Source: Emiliania huxleyi CCMP1516
Taxonomy: Eukaryota; Haptophyta; Isochrysidales; Noelaerhabdaceae
DNA: 64,000 bases
NCBI RefSeq assembly: GCF_000372725.1
Contig: NW_005201259.1
Location: 144,151 to 208,150, forward strand
Direction of reading: 5' to 3'
Part shown: positions 13,366 to 23,531 of the stretch, piece after piece
Numbering within the stretch: position 1 is the first letter of the stretch
Layout: the number at the start of each line of letters is the position of its first letter
Notes under the pieces: model-generated
What the model saw: the letters and a program-made list of their open reading frames with translations, nothing else
Told to the model about the DNA's origin: nothing
The model's database searches: none
Translations under genes and position numbers: made by a program

Positions 13366-13432
13366 TCGTTCAACGTAGAAACTTGTTTCTTTAGTGTAAC
13401 CCACTCCTAACATTAATTCTTCGCGTATACAG
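13366..13432 (+). repeat. 67-bp direct repeat, copy 1
   Basis: It begins TCGTTCAACGTAGAAACTTG and ends TTCTTCGCGTATACAG. It is identical to 14896-14962 except at two positions. It sits between two divergent genes, 92 bp before the ATG at 13525. A degraded version (CCACTCCCAACATTATTCCG) lies at about 16216-16236, near 80 bp before the ATG of the paralog at 16316. Position suggests either a shared promoter element or the footprint of a gene duplication. Confidence 0.85.
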
Positions 13433-13524
13433 ACAGGCCCAGCTGGAGGTGGCAGGGCATCCCACTCACGAATGTCCCTAATTAATCCAGAGCTTGCAAA
13501 TCAGTGGTCAGTCCACGACTTTCG

Positions 13525-14853
13525 ATGTCCTCCTCCTCGGCCGTCGCGCTGATCCCCAAGCCGAGGGGCGGCGTCCCAAGGGGCCACGAGTGGGACGGTG
13601 TGCGCGGCGCGTACGTCCACAAAGAGACGGGAGCTGTGCACGTCAAAGGCACGCGCTCTGCTGCTTCGGCAGCGCAGCAAAAGGAGCGCAAGGATGAACG
13701 CGACCGCAGCGACAGGCCGCAGGCGAGCGGCTCGCAGAAGCGCAACCAGGCTCAGGCCGAGGCCAGGAAAGCGGATGCCAACCGCCGCCGCCAGGTGGTC
13801 AGCCAGCACCGCAAGGCAGTACGCGAGAAGGCGCGCCCGCGGCTTGGCGAGAGCTTCGCCTCGATCCGCCAGCGTGAGGAGCAGCGGCTGCTCGGCAAGC
13901 GCTTTCTCTTCGAGCCCCAGCGCGTGCGCGTGTGCGAGGGAGCGCTCGCTGGGCAGTGCGGCACCGTGCTGGATCGCGCCCAGCTGTGCTTCCAGGAGAC
14001 TGCGCGCCGCGTCACGAGCCTGGAGCTCGACGCCTCGGGCCGTGTCGCGATCACCGAGCCGCGGCACCACCACCAGATATTGCTCGACGGGAGCGAGGAT
14101 GAGGAGCCGGTGCTGCTCTCGCCGTACGCCGTAGAGCCGTGGCCAGGCGTCGGGCAGCTCGTGGACATGCACCACGGCTCAAACTTGGAGAACGAGCCGG
14201 ATCGAGCCATGAACCACTTGGGCACCGTCGTCGCCTTTCATCCGTGGCAGCATTGGGGCCTCGAGGGCGAGAGCTTCTACCTCGTCAAGCGGCAGACCTT
14301 CGCGCTGCCGGAGCATGTCGAGGCGATGGCGGGCGGCGACGTGTGCATCGGCTCGTGGGTGCGGCTGCTGCCCCCGCATCCAGATGCGCATCACACGCTG
14401 CAAGATCGCCCCCCGGGTTCCTCCATGGTGCGGGGCAAGCACGAGCCCGGGGAGTTTGCAGCGCGGCGCATGCTGGATCGCCTTCAGCTGCAGGAGCCTG
14501 CAGAGCTGACGACGACGCACGCGCACAAGCTTCTGGAGGTCTTGCCCAATACGCTGGCCGAGGAGGCCTACTTACCGCTGCTCGACGTGCACGTGGTGCG
14601 GGACCGATGCGCGGCGTGCAGGGACTGCTTGGTGCTCGAGACCACGTTCTTGCTTGCCTACGACACCGACTTTGAGCCGCTCGATAGCAACGACATGCAA
14701 AATCCATGCCGCTCCCACTGCCCGTCAGACCATGCTTTCATGTGCGAGTGCGCGCGCCAGTGCTGCTCACATTGGGAGTGCAAGTACAGATGCCGCGACT
14801 GTATGGGTAGTGACAGCGACTGTGACAGCGAGTCGGGCGAGGAGAGTGCGTAG
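13525..14853 (+). CDS. KOW-motif plus Cys-rich protein, intronless paralog A
   Basis: Role unknown. The 442-residue product starts at ATG 13525 (MSSSSAVALIPKPRGG). Domains in order: a short WDGVRGAYVHKETG element; a long basic helix (KERKDERDRSDRPQASGSQK onward, about residues 50-115); a KOW-like beta segment RVRVCEGALAGQCGTVLDR near 135; the conserved HHHQILLD and VEPWPGVGQ; then EAMAGGDVCIGSWVRLLPPH near 275. The C-terminus carries two cysteine clusters (CAACRDC, then CECARQCC and CKYRCRDC), which suggest zinc binding, and an acidic tail. KOW modules usually bind RNA or ribosomal/transcription factors, so nucleic-acid association is inference. It aligns over its full length with the gene at 16316-17830 but has neither of that gene's introns, which fits a retrocopy or intron loss. 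Confidence 0.75.
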   Translation: MSSSSAVALIPKPRGGVPRGHEWDGVRGAYVHKETGAVHVKGTRSAASAAQQKERKDERDRSDRPQASGSQKRNQAQAEARKADANRRRQVVSQHRKAVREKARPRLGESFASIRQREEQRLLGKRFLFEPQRVRVCEGALAGQCGTVLDRAQLCFQETARRVTSLELDASGRVAITEPRHHHQILLDGSEDEEPVLLSPYAVEPWPGVGQLVDMHHGSNLENEPDRAMNHLGTVVAFHPWQHWGLEGESFYLVKRQTFALPEHVEAMAGGDVCIGSWVRLLPPHPDAHHTLQDRPPGSSMVRGKHEPGEFAARRMLDRLQLQEPAELTTTHAHKLLEVLPNTLAEEAYLPLLDVHVVRDRCAACRDCLVLETTFLLAYDTDFEPLDSNDMQNPCRSHCPSDHAFMCECARQCCSHWECKYRCRDCMGSDSDCDSESGEESA

Positions 14854-14895
14854 GAGAGAACTACTGCTCTGTGTGTGTCTTTACAAATTACTACG

Positions 14896-14962
14896 TCGTT
14901 CAACGTAGAAACTTGTTTCTGTAGTGTAACCCACTCCTAACATTAATTCTTCGCGTGTACAG
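14896..14962 (+). repeat. 67-bp direct repeat, copy 2
   Basis: Second copy of the repeat at 13366-13432, 65 of 67 bases the same and in the same orientation. It begins 43 bp after the stop of paralog A, so the two copies bracket that gene. Confidence 0.85.
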
Positions 14963-15039
14963 GCTGACCCAGGCTGCTCTGCCCACCCACCCACCCACCC
15001 ACCATTACGTTGAACCCATGCAGAGCTTTTATTTATCGT

Positions 15040-15165
15040 ACAATGGAGAAGTTTACTTGAGCACTTGAGCACTGGATAGGGCCGATTCCGCGTGGTACGG
15101 GACCCCTCGATCGTCTCGCCCTCCCTCACTGGTGTGTTCATTGGGGGGGGTCATAACAAACACGG
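15040..15165 (+). repeat. Dispersed repeat B, copy 1
   Basis: Core: GAGCACTGGATAGGG, CGATTCCGCGTGGTACGGGA, CCCCTCGATCGTCTCG, then CCCTCCCTCACTGGTGTGT and a G-run followed by TCATAACA. Other copies are at 18310-18380 (truncated) and 18670-18783. No coding potential; function unknown. The wider stretch 14963-15777 otherwise holds G-rich tracts and no gene. Confidence 0.8.
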
Positions 15166-15777
15166 TACAGGATCGAGGTGCACGCTGCCGAAGCAGTGTC
15201 GTCCCCCCTCTCCCCAACGGCGATGGCGGTGTGACCGATCGAGCTACAAGAGGAGCTTGTTCAGCAGGATCAGGACCGTCGGATGCACTACCTCACTGGG
15301 CCTGAGAACATCGCGCGACCAGCCCCTCACCACTCCGGGTTTGCGTGGAGTCGAACCACTCCGGTATGGGCGAGCCCATTGATTTGAATCGAGTCCTTTC
15401 TCGCCTGCGGGAGGCAGTGGGGGGTATGTACTCTGCTCCTAGCGGGTTGGGGGAGGGCGCGGAGAGCGGGGCGGGGGGAGGGGGTCAGGCAGGGTCTTAT
15501 CCAAACGAGAGGTCAGGCATAGCAACTTGTAGACGTACTACACACACCCAAAGACCGAGTTCTCCTCCGAGCCATCTTGTTAATTGTCAAAATTCCTGTT
15601 GTGCAAGAGGGGAGGGGGCTCTGACGGAGTGCGTGGCGGGAGAGGGCAGGGAGTGGGCGCGGGGGAGGGGGGGGGGGGGGCTCAGCCGTGCAAAAAGCAT
15701 CAATTAATAATAGTAAGGAAGACATGTTGCCCGGCCGTTCAAGAAGTCCGTCTCGATTTTCGTTTTTTCCCCACAGA

Positions 15778-15856
15778 CCACTCGGGCAACTTTTACGAAA
15801 GGCAAAGTTTTACTTGACCACTCGGGCAGATTCGATTGCATTTTACCACTCGGGCA
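15778..15856 (+). promoter_or_regulatory. Three CCACTCGGGCA motifs, possible upstream control element
   Basis: The 11-mer CCACTCGGGCA occurs exactly at 15778, 15818 and 15846, each followed by an A/T-leaning stretch. This lies about 460-540 bp before the ATG of the KOW/Cys-rich gene at 16316. Three exact copies within 80 bp are unlikely by chance. Whether it binds a factor or is a remnant of a tandem repeat cannot be decided from sequence. Confidence 0.3.
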
Positions 15857-16315
15857 AACTCGATGAAACGGGCGGACGGAAACGCGTTTGCGACGGCTCG
15901 CCGGAGAGCATGCATGGAGCGGCCGGTGCGCCGCCGCAGCTCACCGATGGAGCCTGCGTCGCGGCTCAATCCACTGACGTAGCAGCACTGCGACACACTC
16001 TCCAAGCACGGCCTCTGGCGTTGCGATTGCACAGAGAGCGAGCAATAGGCGCCAAAAGCACAGATCTGTGTGCAGTGGATTTCCATGTAGGTCGCGCCCA
16101 GCGAGCGGACAACCGCGGGTCTCGGATGCTCTCCCGGACGCGAGCCCATCGTGCGAGTGGCGGACCCGGAGGCGGCCGGCCCAGCTCACCCCCAGAGAGG
16201 CCTTACTTCGTAAGGTACCCACTCCCAACATTATTCCGCGACCCCCAACCTAGCTGCCCGGGCCTCCCACCTCACAAAGATTTGGCAAGAGCCACAAAGA
16301 TTTGGCCGTCCACAA

Positions 16316-17830
16316 ATGAGTGGCCAGGCCTCGTCCTCGACCGCAGCCGCGCCCGGCGCTCCACATCCACGGCCGCAAGGCAGGGCGCCGAAGGAGCACA
16401 CGTGGGATGGAAGCTACGGGGAGAGCGGTGCCTGGCTGCACAACGTCACCGGGCTGCCCTGGGCCAAGGGCGGGCGATCAGCAGCCTCGATGGCTCAGCA
16501 GCGCGAGCGCAAGCGCGAGGACAAGCGCGACAGGAGCGGCAGGCCGGAGGCGTCCGGCGCGCAGAAGCGCAAGAAGGGCGCGGTGGAGGCGGAGCGGCGC
16601 GACAGGAACCGGCGGCTGAACGTCATCAACCAGTACCGCACAGCGGCTCGCAAGAAGAAGAAGATCCCACTCGACTCGAGCCAGGTGGCGCGCACTAGGG
16701 AGGAGAAGCGGCTTCTGGGCGACAATTTCGTGCACGAGGGCCAACGCGTGCGCGTGATCGAGGGGCTGCACGCTGGCTGCTGCGGCGTCGTGCTCGAGCG
16801 AGCCGTGCTGTGGGAGTGCGGCAGGGCGGTCACGGCCGTCGTTGAGCCGGAGCATCACCATGATGTGCTGCTGGACGAGGATGAAGATGAGGCCGGGCCG
16901 CGCCGCATTTCGCCTTACCAGGTGGAGCCGTGGCCTCGCGTCGGGCAGCAGGTCGGGCTTGATCTCAGCTTGATCTCAGCTTGATCTCAGCTTGATCTCG
17001 GCTGGACCCTGGCTGGATCTCGGATCTCGGCTGGATCTCTGCAGGTTTGCTGGCTGCCCGGCGAGCCCAACGCGATCGCCACGGTGACGTCTTTCCACGG
17101 CGGCGACGACAACGGCAGCGGCTACATCCTCTCTCGCCGCCTCTACGCCTCGCCGGCGACCGTCGAGGCGATGGCGGGTGGCGAGGTGCGTGGGACACGA
17201 GCAGCTTGAGTCATGAGCAGCTTGAGTCATAAGTCACGAGCTAAGAGTCACATAGCCGTGCAGGTGCGCGTCGGCTCGTGGGTGCGGCTGCTGCCGCCGC
17301 ATCCAGAGTCATCGCCCGAGCTAGACGTCTCGACAGCCAGGCTGCCCGACGAGCCGTCGATCAAAGACGCGCAACGGATGCTTCACGAGCTCAACCTGCA
17401 TGACGTCGCTGAGTTCAGCTCGGAGCAGCTGCACGAGCTCGTGACGTTCCCCTACTATCACCGAGTGCCCGGCTGGCACGCGCCGGCCATGTCTGCACAG
17501 CCCACACCGAGCACGCATCCGCATAGCTGGGTCTCAGCAAGCGCCGAGTTCCTGCCGTTGCGAGATGTGTATGTCGTGCGCGGTGCATGCACGGCGTGCG
17601 GAGATTGCCTCGAGCTGGAGTGCGTGACCATGGCATCTCATGATACTCTAGAGCCGCTCGGTAGCGAAAGCGAGCGAGATCCGTGCTGCGCACATTGCAA
17701 CCACGACCACATGTTCAAATGCGCGCACATGGGTCACGCCGGCGAGTGTGTGTATTCGTGCCCAGAGTGCGAAGTGTCCGGTTCGAGCGATGGCGAGTCG
17801 GGTGCCAGCGATGACGACAGCGGTGAGTAG
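16316..17830 (+). CDS. KOW-motif plus Cys-rich protein, paralog B with two introns
   Basis: Spliced product of 447 residues, collinear with paralog A (13525-14853). Exon 1 is 16316-16951, exon 2 17045-17185 and exon 3 17264-17830, all joined in phase 0. Both introns are GT-AG and both junctions read CAG or GAG|G. It shares the WDGSYGESGAWLHNVTG start, the basic coiled region (RERKREDKRDRSGRPEA), the KOW-like RVRVIEGLHAGCCGVVLER, HHHDVLLDEDEDE, VEPWPRVGQQ, VEAMAGGE plus VRVGSWVRLLPPHPE, and the C-terminal cysteines (CTACGDC, CCAHC, CPEC) with an acidic end. Exon positions are clear because paralog A gives the uninterrupted order. Function unknown; zinc and RNA binding are inference. A transposon-like MITE starts about 20 bp after the stop. 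Confidence 0.8.
16952..17044 (+). repeat. Tandem repeats inside intron 1 of paralog B
   Basis: This 93-nt intron contains four near-identical CTTGATCTCAG/CTTGATCTCGG units followed by GCTGGATCTC-type units. Several units end in an AG that resembles a splice acceptor. The used acceptor (ctctgcag at 17044) is fixed by the reading frame and by paralog A. Confidence 0.8.
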
Positions 17831-17848
17831 GTGAGTCTACCCTAAAAG

Positions 17849-18288
17849 TACAGTGGGTTGCGGGCATTAAGAAAACGTCGCATTAAGAAACCCTACCAAG
17901 AGATTTCCGCAAAAATCTAAGAAACCACGGCGCGCCGCAGGCGCGGCCCCGAGAAAAGGCCAGACACGAGTCTCGAGTGTGAACGGGAGCCCCAGCTCAA
18001 AATTTCTCTTCGCCTGCGGCGCGCGCACTTGTCACTTTCCAAGTCTACGGTGTTCTGAGTGGAGTGGAGATGGAGGCGTGTGTGCGTCTTCCCGTCATCC
18101 AGAGAGCCGACTCGGCGGCAGACTCTGGCATCGCCCTCGCGGACCGCAGCTTACCTCTTACCTAAAATCCTTAGGAGGCCGGCCGGAGCTAAGAAACCAC
18201 GGCGTGGGGTGGATGAGGGCTGTGGAAAGGCTTAGAAACGGCGGCGTGCCGCCGAATCCTGTTTTCTTAATGCCCGCAACCCACTGTA
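17849..18288. mobile_element. TA-flanked MITE, pogo/Tc1-like ends
   Basis: A 30-bp perfect terminal inverted repeat (17847-17876 versus 18261-18290) begins CAGTGGGTTGCGGGCATTAA and is flanked on both sides by TA, the usual target duplication of Tc1/mariner/pogo elements. The inner 436 bp (17851-18286) holds repeated AAGAAACCACGGCG motifs and no transposase. It starts about 20 bp after the stop of paralog B, so it may supply that gene's 3' end. Confidence 0.85.
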
Positions 18289-18309
18289 CTCCATTGTACC
18301 CATGCATGA

Positions 18310-18783
18310 GCCTTTATACTTGAGCACTTGAGCACTGGATAGGGTCGATTCCGCATGGTACGGGACCCCTCGATCGGTCTCAACATTTATACCAAAAGGA
18401 GGGCTAACGTTCGCTTCTCAGCTCCCTGGCCCTGGATGTGAGGTTAATGACTGCACTCCAAGTGCTCCAAGTGCCTTTCTTGTGTGTTGTTGTAGGTTGT
18501 TAAATTTTAAACATCTCCATCGCTTCGTTCGGTGAATGAAGGGGGAAGGGGGTGAATGAACCGCGCCTCCTCGATCGCCGTGCAAAGCTCGCTTCCGAGC
18601 TCTCACGCCGCGCGTAGGGCCCTTAGGGGCCTAGAGAACAACAACCCCCTCTCCCTTCTCTCTCTTGAGTCTTGAGCACATGAGCACTGGATAGGGTCGA
18701 TTCCGCGTGGTACGGGTCCCCTCGATCGTCTCGCTCGCCCTCCCTCACTGGTGTGTCCATTGGGGGGGGTCATAACACACACT
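18310..18783 (+). repeat. Two copies of repeat B flanking repeat C (18420-18625)
   Basis: Copies of repeat B (GAGCACTGGATAGGGTCGAT core) lie at 18310-18380 and 18670-18783. Between them, 18420-18625 (GGCCCTGGATGTGAGGTTAA, CATCTCCATCGCTTCG, GATCGCCGTGCAAAGCTCGC, CCGCGCGTAGGGCCCTTAGG) matches 29598-29810 in the same orientation with indels. No gene seen. Confidence 0.8.
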
Positions 18784-18789
18784 CACTCA

Positions 18790-19935
18790 CTGGGCAAATC
18801 GGCCGATTTTCAACCCACTAAATCATCACGGCCCCGTAACACCCTCCGCGCGCGGTCAAAGGGTTCCCAGGGCCGGTCCATGACATGAACCGATAGACAC
18901 AAGCAAAAAAAAACGCACCTCTAAGCTTCTCGGGCACCCCGAGGCCCATACGGCGCCCCGGCGGGCCCCGGCGGAGAGGTCCGGCGCGGCGCTCCAAATC
19001 CGCACTTCGCGAGCTTCTACGGGAGTTCACGCGGCCTTTCCGCCTCGTGAGGCACACCCCACACCCACCACGAGTCCTGGGGCCGCGGGCGGACCTTTGG
19101 CCGCGGCGTCCGGAGCTTTGGTCGTCGAACATCGGCCGCCAACTAGGCCGTCGAGCGAACGTGTCCGGAGAGGCTCTCGGACGGGTCCGGCAGCGGTGCC
19201 ATGGACCCAGAAGCTCGCCCCGGCGGAGCACTCACGGCTCGGCCCCCGCCCCTGGCCACCCAGACGTGCCCTTGGACAGCCGTAGGGGCTCGCATGACCA
19301 CGTTGGCGCCCGCGACGACGCCCTCCCCGACGACGTCGCATTTGGCGCGCACGTCCGCAGACTAGTACTTGTACTCGGGCGCGGCGGCGCGGATGATCAC
19401 GTGGTTTGGGACTCTGAGCGATGGCAGAGGCCTTTATTTGCAAACGAGGACGCCCCGCGAGGCCCCGTCGGCCGGGAGTGGTGAGTGGGACCATAAACAA
19501 GCACTATATCCCCTACCGGGACCAGCCCACACACAGCCCAAACCGCTGCCAGACCGGCCCTGGTCACGCCGGCCGGGAGGCTGCCGGGGCGCCCAAACAG
19601 TCCCTCACGAACGCCACACGGGACACCACGGCCCGTCCGGCGGCCCGAGTGCCGCCCCACACCCGCCCGACGCCCTCGGCCAGCCAGCGCCCACTCTGAG
19701 AGGCTTCACCGCCGCCAGCGCGCCGAGCGCGCCGCCCTCTCCTCGCGCCACACGGGCCCTTGGCCGCACGCCCGAGAGGCGGCCCATAATTTGAGTCGAG
19801 ACGCGCCGCCGGCCAGCCAGCAGCTCGCCCGCCACCCGCAGAGTGCCGCCGCCGCCCCCAGCCCGCACTGGAGAGGCTCTCCCGGCCGCTAGCCGCTGTC
19901 GCGTCGCCCGGCGGCTGCGCTGGCGACTGTGGGCT
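18790..19935. other. GC-rich stretch, possible decayed coding sequence
   Basis: Minus-strand frames around 19140-19360 show AKCDVVGEGVVAGANVVMRA, which faintly resembles the turns of a left-handed beta-helix acyltransferase. It is spread over shifting frames with no start, P-loop or catalytic residues. I do not call a gene here. Confidence 0.3.
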
Positions 19936-20260
19936 GAGCCCTGGCTGTCAGGCTGTCAGGTGCTGTCAGGTGATCTGTCGGGCTGTCGGGCACTGTCAGG
20001 CACTGTCAGGTGCCTCTGTCAGACCAGCTGTCAGGTGCTGTCAGTGCTGTCAGGTGCTGTCGGGTGCGTGTCTGACAGGCGAGGTGATCTGTAGCTGTCG
20101 GGTGCTGTCGGAGCTGTCGGGTGTTGCTGTCAGACGCTGTCGGAGCTGTCAGAGCTGTCAGGCTGCTGCTGCTGTCAGACGTTGGGCTGTTGCTGTCAGG
20201 TGCTGTCAGTTGGTGCTGTCGGGGTGCTGCCAGGCTCTGACACACATCAGCCACACTTAT
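19936..20260 (+). repeat. CTGTCAGG-type minisatellite, array 1
   Basis: Dozens of imperfect 8-12 bp units built on GCTGTCAGG / GCTGTCGGG / CTGTCAGA run from the CTGGCTGTCAGGCTGTCAGG start to about 20245. Unit length varies, so no reading frame is preserved. A second array of the same unit lies at 20685-20920. Confidence 0.9.
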
Positions 20261-20684
20261 GACACTATCAAGAGGGCGCTGACTATCAAGGGGGTGCTGA
20301 CGCCGATGACGCCGGCGGCTACGCAGCTACCCCCCCCTCCTACACTGCGTGATCACGCCGGCGGCGGCGGCCGCCTGGGGAGCGCAGATGGCGGCGCAGA
20401 GGCACAGGCGGCGGCGGCGGCACAGACGGCGGCGGCCACCCCCACCCAGACGCCGTAGGCATATGACTGTAGGGCCCCAGAAGGCTAGCTGGTAGCTTCA
20501 TTTGTAGTAGCACAGCCGCCGGTGCTGGAGAGGGGTCCGCAGAGGTGGGGCGGGAGGGTTGAAAGAGAGACCCATGACCATCCCATGACTACATGGACCA
20601 CACTCACATGTCTTTGCATGTAATTTTGTTATACCCTCATGGGGCGCAAGAAAGAGGCTCTACGGGGTCTGTGTACGGTCTGTG
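20261..20684. other. Spacer between minisatellite arrays
   Basis: Contains GCGCTGACTATCAAGAGGGC-type short repeats, a GGCGGC run near 20400 and a lower-GC stretch at 20570-20660. No gene motif. Confidence 0.5.
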
Positions 20685-20925
20685 CTGCTGTCAGGCTGTC
20701 AGCGCTGCTGTCAGGCCACTGTGTGCTGTCGGGCTGTCAGGCAACTGTCAGGCTGTCACGTTAGGGCCTGACAGCGACGGGTCACCTCGCCTGTCAGGCT
20801 CTGCTGTCAGGCTGTCAGATATGTGCTGTCAGACTGTCAGAGAAAGTGCTGTCAGCGCTGTCAGGCTGTCGGGCACTGTCAGGCGCTGTCCGGGGTTTGC
20901 TGTCAGTCTGTCAGACCAGGGCTCA
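20685..20925 (+). repeat. CTGTCAGG-type minisatellite, array 2
   Basis: Same unit family as array 1 (GCTGTCAGGCTGTCAG and variants), interrupted by CGTTAGGGCCTGACAGCGAC near 20760. The two arrays are in the same orientation, 425 bp apart. Confidence 0.88.
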
Positions 20926-21129
20926 GACTGTGGGGCCCGGCCTCCCCTCCTAGCCTTCTTTGGCCGCGGTCCCGTCGCCGTTTCGTTCTCTCTGCCCGAT
21001 CCCGCTGACTCCGCCTCCGGCGACCCCGCTCCCGACCCCCTGGGCGAGGACGGTGGCATTGGGTCACACCCACTTCCATCCCCGGGAGGACGGGGGCCCG
21101 CTCTCCCTGGTTGTGCGAGCGCTGAGTAG

Positions 21130-21505
21130 GTAAGGAGAGTTGGAGTATTTCACAGTATTTCCAGTATCCCAGTATCTGAGGTGCTGTGGCGAAGTATTCC
21201 AGTATTTCAGACACGCAAAGCAAGTATTTTTATTGCAATACTGCATGCTACCTGCACACGGCCCTTGGCCAAGTATCCCAATATCCCGCAAGCGAGGGCC
21301 AAGTATCGGTGGCGCAAATACCTCTCTGCCGCGAGGGTGATACTGCAATACTGGGCCTGGGGCATGCAGATATTGTGTTACTGAAGTAGTGTGGCCGTGG
21401 CAGTATCGCGCAGTATTTTCACCGAAATACTCGGAGCCGGCGCATCGGATACTGGGATACTGCAGGATACTGCGGGATACTGCTGGATACTGCTGGATAC
21501 TGGCA
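21130..21505 (+). repeat. AGTAT/GATACTG repeat domain 1
   Basis: Scattered CAGTATTTCCAGTATCCCAG units at 21145-21260 lead into a clean run of GGATACTGCNGGATACTG units at 21446-21502. The clean run recurs at 22838-22892. Between units the sequence is A+T-richer than the neighbourhood. Confidence 0.85.
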
Positions 21506-22837
21506 ATGTGTCAAAGTGTGCCCGTGCGTAAGCCATGGTCCAGCAGCCAGCTGCATCCCCATCCTTCTCACTGGTAATTGTCACCATGCAGCTGCACCCC
21601 TCCCTAGAGCATCCCTGGCTGATGTGGTCACCGGATCCTCGGAGACTGGGATACTACGGACCGGCTTGGGCTACAAATGTCGCAAGTGAGCAGTGGTGAT
21701 GGCAGGCGTTGTGTGATTGTTCCAGAATGCATCGGCAGGAGTTGTGATGTGTGGAAGCTCACGAGTTCTCCGACTGCCGCTCGGTATAGTCGGTAAAGAG
21801 CTCGTATCCGCTGCCATTTCTGCCGCCGAGCTGAACAGCGGCGGTGAAGCACGGCCGGCTGTGTCAGGACCGCGCCCGGCGCTGGAGAGTGCTCGAGAGC
21901 ATCCGACATCGTCGGCCGCAGCGGCATGGTCGGCCGAGGTGATTCAGTTTATGTGTAGGTCCGTCACCCGTTTGCCGTGATGCTCAGCGGCGGCGCCCAC
22001 ACCGGTGGGTTCACTCGAGACGGTCCGGCGCCAAGCAAAGAGTTGTGTCGGTTACCAGAGCCTGCTGTGTGGCGGTGTGCGGCCGATTGGGGTCGTGCGG
22101 GGCTGGTTGGGGTTGGCGGGAGGAGACATCGAAGGAACTTCGGCGACAGAAAACTTTTCGTCCGTTCTATCACTCACTTTCACGCGCCCTCCCTGGGTCA
22201 CAGCACTTGCGAGAGGGCGCCGCGACGCCCGGCCGCCTGAGATGCAAAAGTTTGCACAGGCCATTCAAGCGCTGCAGACGCTGGTGCTCCTGCGTGCCGG
22301 CGCCAAGCTTCAATTGCCAAGGCTGACGCTGCATCACAACGTTGATATCGCATGCAGTGCGCTTGTGGGAGCTGACGTGCCCAGCCAATCCAGCGCCCCT
22401 AGCCGAGATAGCTCTGGGACCCTTTTACGGCACAGCTGCTGTGTGATATACTATGATTCCTGTGCGTGCGCCGCAGGACGTGACCACCTTGCTGCGCTCA
22501 ATGTTCGCGGCCGTGACGCCTCCCCGATGTGAGTCTTCCTCTCCACACAGCACCAGCACCAGTGCACTGCCACGACACTCTCCCTCAGTTCCAGCACTGG
22601 CGCCTCAGCCGTCTTCGCCCACCTCGTGCCGTTGCCGCCTTCCCACCCCGCCAGCCCTTGCACACGCGTTTACACCATTGCGCCGGCAGGGCGCGGGCAC
22701 ACACTTTACGGCAGTCTTCGCTTGCCCACGCTGCTCACTTGGCTCAATCCCTCCCCACCTAGCTGCTGCCTCGCATCCCGCTGCTGGACGTACGACTGCG
22801 GCCGCAGCGCAGTGCATCGCTCGAGGGCCGACCCCGG
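21506..22837. other. 1.3-kb spacer between the two GATACTG domains; possible short frames
   Basis: A plus-strand frame from ATG 22241 gives MQKFAQAIQALQTLVLLRAG, an amphipathic-looking helix, and could be an exon. No family motif, splice context or homologous copy supports it. The rest shows no feature. Confidence 0.3.
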
Positions 22838-23200
22838 ATACTGGGATACTGCAGGATACTGCAGGATATTGCGGGATACTGCTGGATACTGGCCGTCTCT
22901 GATGCGGATACTGGGATACTCGGCGGGGCTGGAGGACCAAGTAGCGCCCAGTATTGCAGTATTATTACTTGGCATTTAGCTCTGCGATATTGGGATACTT
23001 CGCCGGCGTGGATCGATTACTGTGATACTCACCGGGTGCGTCATCACGAGTATCGAAGTATCCGCGGTACCAGCTCGGAGTATTGAAGTATTATTACTGC
23101 GCCATATCTCACAGGGACATCTTTCACAGTATCCCAGTATTTGAGGCCTGCTGCGAAGTATCCCAGTATCTGGTCTGGCTCCGCGAAGTAGAAGTAAGAA
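22838..23200 (+). repeat. AGTAT/GATACTG repeat domain 2
   Basis: It starts with the GGATACTGGGATACTGCAGG run (matching 21446-21502), then CCCAGTATTGCAGTATTATT and, near 23119-23180, TTTCACAGTATCCCAGTATT. The last resembles 21150-21210, so both the clean run and the scattered units are duplicated. Confidence 0.85.
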
Positions 23201-23531
23201 AATACTCCAAGTCTCCTTAGATCTACCTACTGAAAAGGCCGTCGAGGCGGGAGGCGAGGCTCGCGACGAGGGCGAGAGCTAGTGCGAGAGTCACACACGA
23301 CACACACGACACGACAGGAACACAGACACAGGCACAGGCACAGACACAGACAGCTACACACACACTGCGCGAGGGTGGGCCACGCACACGGCGTGTATTA
23401 GCCTCCTCCGAAGCCGGCAGGGCCGAGAGCGTGAGGGATAGGGCAACTTGCTATACTCACCCGGATATGTTGGCCTGCTAGGCGACGAGGCGGCTGCGGA
23501 GCGCAACCAAGAATAGCTCGTGCGTGTGTAT

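Noticed and set aside
13366-14962. LTR retrotransposon, because direct repeats bracket a gene
   Set aside because: The repeats are only 67 bp, lack TG..CA ends, and the enclosed gene has no reverse transcriptase, protease or integrase motifs.
15340-15385. GGAGTCGAACCACTCCGG looks like a tRNA T-arm in reverse
   Set aside because: The loop is one base short and no acceptor, anticodon or D stems can be paired around it.
19027-19500. Hexapeptide-repeat acyltransferase on the minus strand
   Set aside because: The suggestive GVVAGANVV text occurs in one short frame only, the rest lies in other frames, and no start or catalytic His is visible.
19936-20925. CRISPR array
   Set aside because: Units of 8-12 bp without spacers in a eukaryotic setting; it is a minisatellite.
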